DNA of 40,898 nt. Origin: Ignavibacteria bacterium CG2_30_36_16 (GTDB lineage Bacteria; Bacteroidota; Ignavibacteria; Ignavibacteriales; Ignavibacteriaceae). The notes beneath the pieces were generated by a model. It worked only from the letters and a program-made list of their open reading frames with translations. It was not told the origin of the DNA and did no database searches. The DNA lies in the NCBI GenBank assembly GCA_001873185.1, contig MNYQ01000003.1, positions 1-40,898 on the forward strand. Reading direction: 5' to 3'. Shown here piece by piece: positions 8,820-17,177 of this stretch (position 1 is the stretch's first letter; each line of letters starts with the position of its first letter). The translations under genes and the position numbers were made by a program.

Positions 8820-9710
8820 ATGCCTCACGTTGGTGAACTTAGCGCTCTATTGACGGCGGTCTTTTGGTCAATAACTTCCTTTGCATTTTCTTCGGCGTCT
8901 AAAAAACTTGGCTCGCTTACACTCAATATAAATAGAATGATGCTTGCATCAGTGTTTTTAGTACTCACTATAATTGTTTTAGATTTTGATTATCGTCTCT
9001 CCGCAAATCAAATTTTAAATCTTGTGCTAAGCGGAATTGTAGGATTAGTAATTGGCGATACTTTTTTATTCAAATCATTTCAATACATCGGTGCAAGAAT
9101 CGGAATGCTGCTTATGGCATTATCTCCGGTAATGAGTGGAATGCTTGCCTATATTTTTCTCGGTGAAGCTTTATCTTTCTGGGCAATTACAGGTATGTTA
9201 ATTACAATAGGCGGCGTGGTGCTTGTTGTGTCCGAACGAAAAGAAACTCCCTCTTCCGAATATAAAATAAGCAAGATCGGAATTTTCCATGGATTGATGG
9301 GCGCACTCGGACAGGCAGGCGGATTAATCTTCGCTAAATTTGCTTTTGAAGAGGGCGAAGTAAATAAAATGGTTGCCACGTTTGTGAGGATTTTTTCATC
9401 CGTAATAATTATTACTATTCTTGCCGTTCTCGCAAAGCGGTTTAAAAATCCTATTAAAGTTTACAAAGAAAATCCGAAAGCAATAGCAACAACAGCAGTA
9501 GGAACATTTTTTGGTCCTTACCTTGGCATCACATTCAGTCTTATTGCGATAGCCAATACTAAGGTTGGTATAGCGGCAACTTTGATGTCAACAATGCCTA
9601 TAATTATGCTGCCAATGGTTAGATATTATTTTAAAGAAAAACTATCATGGCGTGCAATCATCGGAGCATTTATAGCCGTTGCGGGTGTTGCAATAATATT
9701 TTTAAGATAA
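8820..9710 (+). CDS. EamA/DMT-family transporter
   Basis: With the start at 8820 the protein is 296 residues and begins [17 protein letters not shown], the standard EamA N-terminus. An upstream in-frame start at 8778 would add 14 residues that do not fit the family. About ten membrane helices form two EamA repeats. The first repeat carries [24 protein letters not shown], and the second ends with [26 protein letters not shown], the usual repeat-end signature. The family exports metabolites or drugs across the inner membrane. The specific substrate cannot be read from sequence. The 3' end overlaps the opposing macro-domain gene by nine bases. Confidence 0.9.
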   Translation: MPHVGELSALLTAVFWSITSFAFSSASKKLGSLTLNINRMMLASVFLVLTIIVLDFDYRLSANQILNLVLSGIVGLVIGDTFLFKSFQYIGARIGMLLMALSPVMSGMLAYIFLGEALSFWAITGMLITIGGVVLVVSERKETPSSEYKISKIGIFHGLMGALGQAGGLIFAKFAFEEGEVNKMVATFVRIFSSVIIITILAVLAKRFKNPIKVYKENPKAIATTAVGTFFGPYLGITFSLIAIANTKVGIAATLMSTMPIIMLPMVRYYFKEKLSWRAIIGAFIAVAGVAIIFLR

Positions 9711-10220
9711 TGATTCTCCCAGAATCTTATTATAAATCCGCTGAGTATTCTGATCAAAGCAGATAAATATTACTTTCTCAATCAAATCATTTTGCTTTAA
9801 GAAATCTTTTACTTCTCTTACTGCTATCAATGCAGCACGCTCCTGAGGGAAACCATATATGCCTGTGCTTATAGCCGGGAATGCAATTGATTTAATATTA
9901 TTTTCAACAGCAATTTTTAAAGACGACCGGTAGCAATTTGCAAGCAATTCATCTTCGTTATTGTTTCCACCATGCCATAGCGGACCGACCGTGTGAATCA
10001 CATTTTTTGCGGGAAGATTATATCCTTTTGTAATTTTCGCATCGCCGGTTGCGCAACCCTTCAACGCTCTACATTCTTCTAACAGTTCTGCACCGGCAGC
10101 GCGATGGATTGCACCATCCACTCCGCCTCCGCCAAGCAAAAAAGAATTGGCTGCATTTACAATTGCATCAACATTAAGTTTGGTTATATCGCCAAGCCGG
10201 ATTTCAATTTTGTTATTCAT
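9702..10220 (-). CDS. Macro-domain O-acetyl-ADP-ribose deacetylase-like protein
   Basis: A 172-residue stand-alone macro domain. ADP-ribose-binding motifs are clear: [19 protein letters not shown] near the N-terminus, the glycine loop [15 protein letters not shown], and the phosphate-binding loop [15 protein letters not shown]. The layout matches the YmdB/MacroD class, which hydrolyses O-acetyl-ADP-ribose and removes mono-ADP-ribose from acidic residues. It is cytoplasmic. Its neighbours give no hint of a specific role, and no ADP-ribosyltransferase is encoded next to it. Confidence 0.92.
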   Translation of the reverse strand: MNNKIEIRLGDITKLNVDAIVNAANSFLLGGGGVDGAIHRAAGAELLEECRALKGCATGDAKITKGYNLPAKNVIHTVGPLWHGGNNNEDELLANCYRSSLKIAVENNIKSIAFPAISTGIYGFPQERAALIAVREVKDFLKQNDLIEKVIFICFDQNTQRIYNKILGESLS

Positions 10221-10633
10221 TCATCTGCCTTTTTAATTTTTAACATTCATGTTGGTTGAATATTAAAAATAAAATTTGTTATTAAAAAATTAATGCAGAC
10301 AGATTTGAAATTAATTATGGAATCCTCTCAGTATAAATTTTGTCACCTCAAACTCGATTATTATTGCCTTAACATTCATATCCTTGTAACTAACCTTACA
10401 CAAGAACATAGGTCGAAACTCTGTTTCAACCGAAAAGACAATAAATTAAAACAAAATCCATGAGCAATTCAGAGAATCGCCTAACTGTTTTCAGCTTTTT
10501 GCGTAAGAAGACCTTGTAAGTTGACGTGGTGAATTGGCAGGATATGGGTGAAAAAAAACGATTAGGTCAAAAGATTAAGAATTGCCCATTTATTTAACAT
10601 TCAGTATCACAAAAAAGAAGAAATTATATTATC

Positions 10634-10672
10634 ACTGTTGAGAATTTTCCGAATCCAACTGTTGAAAATTTT
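10634..10672. repeat. Direct repeat pair upstream of the redox operon
   Basis: ACTGTTGAGAATTTT (10634-10648) recurs as ACTGTTGAAAATTTT (10658-10672), with one mismatch and starts 24 bases apart. Spacing near two helical turns could suit a regulator binding direct repeats. Chance in AT-rich DNA is possible. Confidence 0.35.
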
Positions 10673-10777
10673 ACATTTAAGCATAGCAACTATTAGCCTA
10701 TCAAACAAATTCGCATAATCCTATTTTAACATTCTTTCGCACGAAAATGGCATAATTTTAGAGCACACAAAACGGTG

Positions 10778-10799
10778 ATTTTAATAATATGATTAAAAT
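10778..10799. promoter_or_regulatory. Operator-like inverted repeat before redox operon
   Basis: Perfect 8-bp arms ATTTTAAT (10778-10785) and ATTAAAAT (10792-10799) are separated by 6 bases. The site ends 29 bases before the ATG at 10829 and just upstream of its AAAGGA ribosome site. The position fits an operator or a site in the 5' leader. Which protein binds is unknown. Confidence 0.4.
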
Positions 10800-10828
10800 A
10801 TTCTCGCATTTCTTGAAAGGAATGGAAA

Positions 10829-11737
10829 ATGTCTGGCAAAAGTCGTCGCGATTTTCTCAAAAAATCTGCATTAATCGGGGCTGGAGTTGCAGGGTTTTCA
10901 ACAACAACTTCAAAAGCAGCGCCTAAAAATATTTTATCGGAAGACAGAATGGGGGTGTTAGTTGATACAACTGCTTGTGTCGGCTGCCGAAATTGTGAAT
11001 GGGCTTGCAAGGATGCTCATGGTTTGCCTGCCGGTAATTTAGAGTCCTACGAAGACAGAAAAATCCTCGAAACAAAAAGAAGACCCGATCACACAGCTCT
11101 CACAGTTGTTAATGAATACCCTCACGGAAAAAATTCAAATCTTCCCATTGATTTAAAAGTTCAATGTATGCATTGCGATCATCCGGCGTGTGTTTCTGCC
11201 TGTATTGTCGGCGCTTTTTCTAAGCAAGAAAACGGCTCGGTTATTTGGGATACCGATATGTGTATCGGCTGTCGTTATTGCATGGCTGCTTGTCCGTTCC
11301 AGATCCCGGCGTTTGAGTATGATAAAGCGCTCAATCCCTTAATTATGAAATGCGATTTTTGTTTCGAAAGAACAAAAGAAGGAAAACTTCCGGCGTGCGT
11401 AAGTATTTGCCCTGTTGAAGCGCTAACATACGGACCAAGAACCGAACTAATTAAAATTGCCCGGAGCCGCATTAAAAGAAATCCGGCTCGTTATGTTGAT
11501 CATATTTTTGGCGAGTATGAAGTTGGCGGAACTTCATGGATGTACCTGGCAAGTAAAGATTTTAAGGAACTTGATTTTCCAAATCTTGGGAAAAATCCTG
11601 CACCCGGCGTTTCCGAATCAATCCAGCATGGAATATTTGCGTACTTCGTTCCTCCGGTTTCTTTATACGCATTGCTTGGGGGAATTATGTGGATTACAAA
11701 ACGTCGTAAAGAATTAGAAGAGGAGGGAAAAATATGA
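10829..11737 (+). CDS. Tat-exported four-cluster ferredoxin subunit (HybA/HmcB-like)
   Basis: A 302-residue periplasmic iron-sulfur protein. It begins with a twin-arginine signal (SRRDFLKKS, residues 5-13). Sixteen cysteines follow in four sets suited to four [4Fe-4S] clusters: Cys50/53/56/60, Cys113/116/121/125, Cys145/148/151/155 and Cys175/178/190/194. A C-terminal membrane helix (about 268-289) anchors it, as in HybA. The family passes electrons between a periplasmic partner and an NrfD-type quinone-interacting membrane subunit, which is the next gene, overlapping by ATGA. AAAGGA upstream supports the start. With the following cytochrome it makes an Hmc/Hme-like transmembrane redox module. 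No hydrogenase or molybdopterin subunit is present nearby. Confidence 0.9.
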   Translation: MSGKSRRDFLKKSALIGAGVAGFSTTTSKAAPKNILSEDRMGVLVDTTACVGCRNCEWACKDAHGLPAGNLESYEDRKILETKRRPDHTALTVVNEYPHGKNSNLPIDLKVQCMHCDHPACVSACIVGAFSKQENGSVIWDTDMCIGCRYCMAACPFQIPAFEYDKALNPLIMKCDFCFERTKEGKLPACVSICPVEALTYGPRTELIKIARSRIKRNPARYVDHIFGEYEVGGTSWMYLASKDFKELDFPNLGKNPAPGVSESIQHGIFAYFVPPVSLYALLGGIMWITKRRKELEEEGKI

Positions 11738-12981
11738 ACCACGAATTAGTTAATCCCGTGCCCATTAAACATAAATTTTTTACTCCGGGTGTAATTGCTC
11801 TTGTAATCATTGCGCTCAATGGTTTAGTTTTTTTAATGGGAAGATTTTTCTTTGGGCTTGGTGCGGTTACAAATCTTAATAATCAGTATCCTTGGGGGTT
11901 ATGGATTGGCGTTGACGTTGCCGCTGGCGTAGCGCTTGCTGCAGGTGGATTTACAACTGCAGCACTTGGTCATGTTATGCACAGGGAAGAATATCACGCC
12001 ATTGTTCGCCCTGCATTATTAACGGCAATGCTTGGCTACACTTTTGTTGCAATGGGTGTTTTTGTTGATATCGGAAGATGGTACTTCATCTGGCATCCGC
12101 TTGTTATGTGGAACGGTAACTCAGCTTTGTTTGAAGTTGGTATTTGTGTTATGATTTACATGAGCGTTCTCTACATTGAGTTTCTTCCTATTGTTACTGA
12201 AAGATTTATCGGTAAAGTAAATTTACCTGGATTTCTTTCCAGCTTGAACAAACTTGTAGATAAAATATTAAGATTGCTTGACCGCGGGCTTTCAAAAACT
12301 ATGTTCGTTTTCATAATTGCAGGGGTTGTTCTCTCTACACTTCATCAATCATCACTCGGCACTTTAATGGTTATTGCCGGACCTAAGATGCATCCGCTCT
12401 GGCAAACTCCTGTGCTGCCTCTGTTGTTTTTATTATCGGCAATAAGCGTCGGTTTACCGATGGTGATTTTTGAATCTCTCATTGCTTCCCGTTCACTTAA
12501 ATTAAAACCCGAAATGCATATTCTTTCAAGATTAGGATCAATGATAGCGCCTATACTTGGAATTTATCTTGCTTTTAAAATAGGCGATATGTTCATCCGC
12601 GAAACGTTTGTGTATCTTGGCGAATTTAATACCGCAAGCGTGATGTTCACAATAGAAATTTTGTTTGGAGTTGTAATTCCTTTAAGAATGTTCCTTTCGC
12701 CAAAAGTTTTGAAATCACCTCCGCTGCTTTTTACAGCCTCTGCACTTGTTGTTTTCGGAGTATTGTTAAACCGCATTAACAATTTTGTTGTTGCTTACAC
12801 TCCGCCTTATTCAACCGAATCATACTTCCCATCATTCGGTGAGATTTCCGTAACCGTTGGATTTGCAGCAATGTTAGTTCTTGCATACAGGTTTATTGTA
12901 TTAAATTTCCCCGTAATAAGTTTACCGGGCAAACATACTGCTCAGCCCACAAAATACTCTATCAGAGGAGTAGAAAAATGA
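11734..12981 (+). CDS. NrfD/HybB-family integral membrane quinone-interacting subunit
   Basis: A 415-residue polytopic protein with about ten membrane helices. It resembles the long HybB/HmcC branch of the NrfD (PsrC-like) family: an opening NQYPWGLWIGVDVAAGVALAAG, then REEYHAIVRPALLTAMLGY, DIGRWYFIWHPLVMWN and LSTLHQSSLGTL. These proteins hold no haem. They bind menaquinone and exchange electrons with the adjoining iron-sulfur subunit, sometimes coupled to proton movement. It overlaps the ferredoxin gene before it and the cytochrome gene after it by four bases each, indicating one transcript and fixed stoichiometry. Confidence 0.92.
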   Translation: MNHELVNPVPIKHKFFTPGVIALVIIALNGLVFLMGRFFFGLGAVTNLNNQYPWGLWIGVDVAAGVALAAGGFTTAALGHVMHREEYHAIVRPALLTAMLGYTFVAMGVFVDIGRWYFIWHPLVMWNGNSALFEVGICVMIYMSVLYIEFLPIVTERFIGKVNLPGFLSSLNKLVDKILRLLDRGLSKTMFVFIIAGVVLSTLHQSSLGTLMVIAGPKMHPLWQTPVLPLLFLLSAISVGLPMVIFESLIASRSLKLKPEMHILSRLGSMIAPILGIYLAFKIGDMFIRETFVYLGEFNTASVMFTIEILFGVVIPLRMFLSPKVLKSPPLLFTASALVVFGVLLNRINNFVVAYTPPYSTESYFPSFGEISVTVGFAAMLVLAYRFIVLNFPVISLPGKHTAQPTKYSIRGVEK

Positions 12982-14117
12982 AAAAGATTTTAGTTCTTGT
13001 AGTCGCATTAATTTTAACGGTCGGAATTGAAGCACAGCAAAGCCCCGGTAAAAATCATTCGAAGTTGAATATCAGCTGCAAAACATGTCACACTTGCGAT
13101 GTTCCGACAAAAGATGAACCGTGCCTTGTTGCATGCCCCAGAGAAAACATAGTAACGGTTTATCAGAAGCCTGAGGAAACTCCGGAGCTTATTGTTATAG
13201 ATCAGTTAAGCGATAGATACGAATCCGTTCATTTTTCTCACAAGATACATGCGCAGATGTCTGTTATGTCCGGCGGCTGTGAAAACTGTCATCATTTCAA
13301 CACTTCAGGACCAATATTGAAATGTAATAGTTGCCACGAGACATCGAGGCAACGGGACGATGTAAGCCTTCCGGATCTGAAGGGCGCTTATCACAGGCAA
13401 TGTATGGATTGTCATCGCGAATGGAGTCATGAAACAGGTTGTAATTCGTGTCATACTTTAAAGAAAAATTTAACCGATACAAAAAGGGATAACGATAAGA
13501 AAAAGTATACAGGAAAAGATCATCCTCCAATATTAGAACCTGCTCATATTTCTTATCAAACAAATACCGATAAAGGAAAGCTTGTAACGTTTTATCATGA
13601 TGATCACACAAAGAAATTTGGAATAAGCTGTGTAAGCTGCCATAAACAGGAAAATTGCACCAAATGTCACGATGTAAATAGAGAATCAAACGACAAACTA
13701 AAAACCGTAAGCACAAAAAAGACGTTTGAAGAGCAGCATAAAAATTGTATCAGTTGTCATAAAGAAGACAATTGCAGCAGTTGTCATAGCAGCACAAAAC
13801 TTGAACCGTTTGATCATGCAAAGAAGACCGGCTGGGCGTTAAGCAAGTATCATATAAATCTTTCGTGCGCAAAATGTCACGGATCAAAACTTCCGTACAA
13901 GAAAGTTAACAAAAACTGTTCGAGCTGTCATCAGGGATGGAATGCGGAAACATTTAAACATTCGGTAACAGGTTTGCAGCTTGATGAAATACACTTAGAA
14001 CTCGGTTGTGAAGACTGCCATGCAGAAAATAATTTTGCGAAAAAACCGGGCTGCGATGGCTGTCATGAAGATTTTAACTATCCCAAACAGAAGCCGGGAA
14101 AAGTGGTTGGAAAATAG
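12978..14117 (+). CDS. Secreted 13-haem cytochrome c
   Basis: A 379-residue protein with a signal peptide (MKKILVLVVALILTVGIEAQ) and thirteen CXXCH motifs by direct count, starting at Cys34 and ending near residue 360. Many extra His residues are available as distal ligands, suggesting class III-like bis-His haems. The first motif sits in an unusual Cys cluster, CKTCHTC followed by Cys49 and Cys53 (PCLVACPR), leaving three Cys not used by haem. GAGGAG upstream supports the start, and it overlaps the NrfD-like gene by ATGA. It probably forms the periplasmic electron wire of the complex, linking quinone chemistry to other cytochromes or an external acceptor. Direction of flow is not determined. 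Confidence 0.93.
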   Translation: MKKILVLVVALILTVGIEAQQSPGKNHSKLNISCKTCHTCDVPTKDEPCLVACPRENIVTVYQKPEETPELIVIDQLSDRYESVHFSHKIHAQMSVMSGGCENCHHFNTSGPILKCNSCHETSRQRDDVSLPDLKGAYHRQCMDCHREWSHETGCNSCHTLKKNLTDTKRDNDKKKYTGKDHPPILEPAHISYQTNTDKGKLVTFYHDDHTKKFGISCVSCHKQENCTKCHDVNRESNDKLKTVSTKKTFEEQHKNCISCHKEDNCSSCHSSTKLEPFDHAKKTGWALSKYHINLSCAKCHGSKLPYKKVNKNCSSCHQGWNAETFKHSVTGLQLDEIHLELGCEDCHAENNFAKKPGCDGCHEDFNYPKQKPGKVVGK

Positions 14118-14125
14118 TAATTGAA

Positions 14126-14370
14126 TGTCATTGCGAGTTACCAATAAAGGCTATTGCCTTTATTTATCAAAAGAATGACTTTATCGTCATTGCGAACGAG
14201 TCTTCGAGTGAAGCAATCTCAGTTCTAAAAGTTAGTCTGCTTCGTTCCTCGCAGTGATCCCGCAAGCGGGATAGGATGTCATTAGTAGCTACGCTTTGGG
14301 AGCGAAGCAATCTCAAAATTCTACTTTGAGATTGCTTCACTCGAAGATCGGTTAGCTAACGGACAATGAC
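14126..14370 (+). repeat. Composite palindromic intergenic element, relative of the 37141-37437 element
   Basis: This fills most of the 327-base gap between the cytochrome and the first kinase gene. It carries GTCATTGCGAACGAGTCTTC followed by GAGTGAAGCAATCT (14186-14219), identical to a 34-base stretch at 37274-37307. It also has GGGAGCGAAGCAATCTCAAA, GTTAGCTAACGG and the 5' segment TGTCATTGCGAGTTACC. The 5' segment and the order of modules match the reverse complement of the 37141-37437 element. The terminal inverted repeat of that element is missing here. Inverted GAAGCAATCTC/GAGATTGCTTC units could fold into strong hairpins between the two halves of the locus. Confidence 0.75.
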
Positions 14371-14444
14371 TACTTGAAATAGACTTTCAGTCTGTTATCA
14401 CGGACATTAAATGACTTTAAAATTAAAAAGTATGTCTTTATAGT

Positions 14445-16310
14445 ATGTTCAAGAAAATAGGATTCCGTTTAATATTTGTTGTTGCGTTAACATCGCTTGT
14501 AATAATAGGCGTATATGCCTACTTCAATGTAAAATCGCAAAGTGCCGGTTTAATTTCAGAAGTTGAGCGGCACGCAAACCAGCTTGGTGAAACAGTTATA
14601 TCAAGCACACGCTTCGATATGATGCTTAATCAAAGAGATAGAATTCAACAGACTATCAATTCGATTGGTACACAGCCGCAGATAAGAGATGTAAGAATCA
14701 TTAATAAAGACGGTGAGATTATTTACTCTTCCGACTCTATTAACATTAATAAAATGGTTGATAAGCGCGCAGAAAGCTGCTATGCCTGTCACGCAGAAGA
14801 TAAACCTCTTGAACAGATTTCTATTACCGAAAGAACAAGAATTTTTAGGGTCCATCCAGATTCTAACCGGGTGATAGGAATTATTACTCCAATCTATAAT
14901 GAAACATCATGCTGGAAATCAGATTGTCATGCTCATCCCAAAAATCAAAAAGTGCTTGGTGTTTTGGACGTTTCAATTTCACTTGCCGAGGTTGATAAGG
15001 CAATAGTTGTAAGAGAATGGGAAATTGTAATCTTTGCAATCGTTGCTGTTATTGCAGTTGGTTTACTAATTGCCTTCTTTGTCAGACGCTGGGTTTCTAA
15101 TCCCGTTCATGATTTGCTAAATGCAACGAAGCAGGTTAGCCAGGGCAATTTGAATTATGCAATTAAAGATCTTGGCGACAATGAAATTGGAAAGCTTGGC
15201 GAATCATTTAACAATATGACAAAGAAATTGTCCGAAGCACGCCTGCAGCTTTTTCAATCTGATAAAATGGCGTCGCTCGGAAGATTAGCCGCAGGAGTTG
15301 CACACGAGATTAACAATCCTCTAACAGGTGTTTTAACCTATAGTAGTTTTTTACTCAAAAGGACAAAAGATAATCCGGAATTACAGGAAGACCTGAAAGT
15401 AATTGTAAGAGAAACTTTACGCAGCAGAGAAATTGTAAAAAGCTTGTTGGATTTTGCACGTCAGTCAGTTCCTAAAAAAAGCAGCGCCGATCTAAATGAA
15501 ATAATTGATAAATCAATCAGCGTAATTGAAAAACAATTATCAATTAAGAAAATAAAAATTATAAAGAAAACGGAAATCAACCTGCCAAAAATAACCGTTG
15601 ATGCAAACCAGATGCAGCAGGTGTTTATCAATCTTTTTGTTAATGCATCCGATGCTATAAACAATGAAAGCGGAACAATTTTAATAATAACAAAACAAAT
15701 TTCTCTTTCACCGTTTGGAGTTGCGCAAATAAAAAAGGCAGCCTGCCCGAAACGACACAGTTTAATTGATAATGAATTTAAGATTGACGGACTGCCGGCG
15801 TTAAGAGTAAAGGTGGTGACTAACGGTAATGAGGGTATTGTTCATCTCGATCCCGTGTACGGAAAACATCGAAATTATTTTGAACTTGGTTTTAAAACAA
15901 GCAAAGACACAAAATTTGTTTGCCCTGATTGTAATACTTCTATCGTTCAGCAAGATAAACTTTGCCCCAAATGCGGTGCGCCCGTTCTTTCATTTGAGAT
16001 AAGCGGGCAAGGTGTTTATGAGGTTTGCTCTTCAGAAAACAGTGATTGGGAAAAATGGGATTTTGTTGACTCTGCGGGTTTAAAGGAATTTCTTGAAGTT
16101 CGAATAAATGACACGGGAAGTGGAATAAGTAAAGATGATTTACCAAAAATCTTCGAACCATTTTTTTCCACAAAAGGACAAAAAGGCACCGGACTCGGAT
16201 TGGCGGTCATCTGGGGAATAATTGATAATCATAATGGAACTATAACCGTTGAAAGCGAAGAAGGAAAAGGGACAACTTTTATCATCCGGCTTCCTCTTTC
16301 GCAGAAGTAA
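14445..16310 (+). CDS. Haem-binding sensor histidine kinase with zinc-ribbon insertion in the ATPase domain
   Basis: A 621-residue inner-membrane kinase. TM1 is at about 7-27. A periplasmic domain carries CYACH (112-116) and CWKSDCH (156-162), which are CXXCH and CX4CH c-type haem attachment motifs. TM2 (193-213), HAMP (to about 260) and HisKA with HEINNP (phospho-His287) follow. The ATPase domain has an N box (NLFVNASDAINN, 396-407), G1 (DTGSG, 556-560), F box (FEPFFSTK) and G2 (GTGLGLA). Between N and G1 lies a roughly 130-residue insertion with CPDC (493-496) and CPKC (507-510), a zinc-ribbon pattern, plus Cys434 and Cys528. It probably reports the redox state of periplasmic haem to the receivers encoded next to it. 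Confidence 0.9.
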   Translation: MFKKIGFRLIFVVALTSLVIIGVYAYFNVKSQSAGLISEVERHANQLGETVISSTRFDMMLNQRDRIQQTINSIGTQPQIRDVRIINKDGEIIYSSDSININKMVDKRAESCYACHAEDKPLEQISITERTRIFRVHPDSNRVIGIITPIYNETSCWKSDCHAHPKNQKVLGVLDVSISLAEVDKAIVVREWEIVIFAIVAVIAVGLLIAFFVRRWVSNPVHDLLNATKQVSQGNLNYAIKDLGDNEIGKLGESFNNMTKKLSEARLQLFQSDKMASLGRLAAGVAHEINNPLTGVLTYSSFLLKRTKDNPELQEDLKVIVRETLRSREIVKSLLDFARQSVPKKSSADLNEIIDKSISVIEKQLSIKKIKIIKKTEINLPKITVDANQMQQVFINLFVNASDAINNESGTILIITKQISLSPFGVAQIKKAACPKRHSLIDNEFKIDGLPALRVKVVTNGNEGIVHLDPVYGKHRNYFELGFKTSKDTKFVCPDCNTSIVQQDKLCPKCGAPVLSFEISGQGVYEVCSSENSDWEKWDFVDSAGLKEFLEVRINDTGSGISKDDLPKIFEPFFSTKGQKGTGLGLAVIWGIIDNHNGTITVESEEGKGTTFIIRLPLSQK

Positions 16311-16318
16311 TTATATTT

Positions 16319-17125
16319 ATGAGTAAACCTCAAAACATACTGGTGATTGATGATGAACAGGTGATTATTGACGCCGTTGTTAAAATTTGTTCGCTCGAAA
16401 ATTATTCTGTCGATGCTGCCTTAAACGTAAAGACGGCAATTGAAAAAATTTCAAAAAATTATTACCCGATTATTATATGCGATATAATGATGCCTGACGG
16501 CGATGGATTTCAAATTCTAAATGAGCTTAGAAATAAAAATATTAACAGCGCTTTAATTATGATGACAGGTTATTCTACGGTTGAAAATGCTGTAAACTCA
16601 CTTTACCAGGGGGCAATAGATTTTATTCCCAAACCCTTTACGATGGATGAGCTTCTTAGTTCGGTCTTTCGTGCAAATAATTATCAGGAAATTAAAAAGA
16701 AACAAACTGCTTTTTCAAATAAAAATACCGGACATGAACTTCTTTATGTTACATGCCCCGCAAAATATTTACGCTTCGGCTATTCAAGCTGGATGTTTCA
16801 GGAGAATGACGGAAGCGTTTTAACTGGTTTGTGCGATCTGTTTCTTAAAACAATCGAGTCTATAAACAGAATAGATCTTCTTGAACTGGAAGATGAAATT
16901 GCGCAAGGCATAAGTTGTTTAACAATCAGATCCGGAGATGAACGGACGCATAAAATTCTTTCCCCCGTGTCTGGAAGAATAATTGAAGTAAATCAAAACC
17001 TAAAATTGAATCCGAACATAATTGAAAAAGATCCATACTTTGAAGGATGGGTATACCGCATTATCCCGAACGATCTCGGTTATGAAATCAAACATTTAGT
17101 TCCCTGTAGTTCGGATAGATTGTGA
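16319..17125 (+). CDS. Response regulator: receiver fused to GcvH-like domain
   Basis: A 268-residue cytoplasmic protein. Residues 5-120 are a CheY-type receiver with acidic pair Asp11/Asp12, phospho-acceptor Asp55, Thr83 and Lys105. Residues about 140-255 match the lipoyl-carrier fold of glycine-cleavage H protein, notably SPVSGRIIEVNQNL and EKDPYFEGWVYRI. Counting back from SPVSG, the position of the lipoyl lysine is Glu208, so the domain should not be lipoylated. No DNA-binding domain is present, so the output is probably protein interaction or binding of an unknown ligand. It lies 8 bases after the haem kinase gene, its likely phosphodonor. Confidence 0.85.
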   Translation: MSKPQNILVIDDEQVIIDAVVKICSLENYSVDAALNVKTAIEKISKNYYPIIICDIMMPDGDGFQILNELRNKNINSALIMMTGYSTVENAVNSLYQGAIDFIPKPFTMDELLSSVFRANNYQEIKKKQTAFSNKNTGHELLYVTCPAKYLRFGYSSWMFQENDGSVLTGLCDLFLKTIESINRIDLLELEDEIAQGISCLTIRSGDERTHKILSPVSGRIIEVNQNLKLNPNIIEKDPYFEGWVYRIIPNDLGYEIKHLVPCSSDRL

Positions 17126-17177
17126 ATTCGTTAATTATAAGTTTTTAAAATAATTTTAATTTATTAGGAGAAATATC

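Larger units (their letters stand above)
10221..10828. other. Divergent intergenic region, 608 bases, upstream of redox operon
   Basis: A long AT-rich non-coding stretch between the macro-domain gene and the first gene of the redox locus. It contains a 15-base direct repeat (10634-10648 and 10658-10672) and a 22-base inverted repeat (10778-10799), both listed separately. No RNA gene was recognised and no clear -24/-12 sigma-54 element was found by eye. Confidence 0.4.

Noticed and set aside
8626-8820. 64-codon frame ending TAATG at the EamA start
   Set aside because: No ribosome site, Cys/Phe-rich composition and no recognisable motif. The coupling-like overlap alone is not enough.
10726-11010. 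94-codon minus-strand frame upstream of the ferredoxin gene
   Set aside because: It is antisense to the start of the well-supported ferredoxin gene and has no protein signature.
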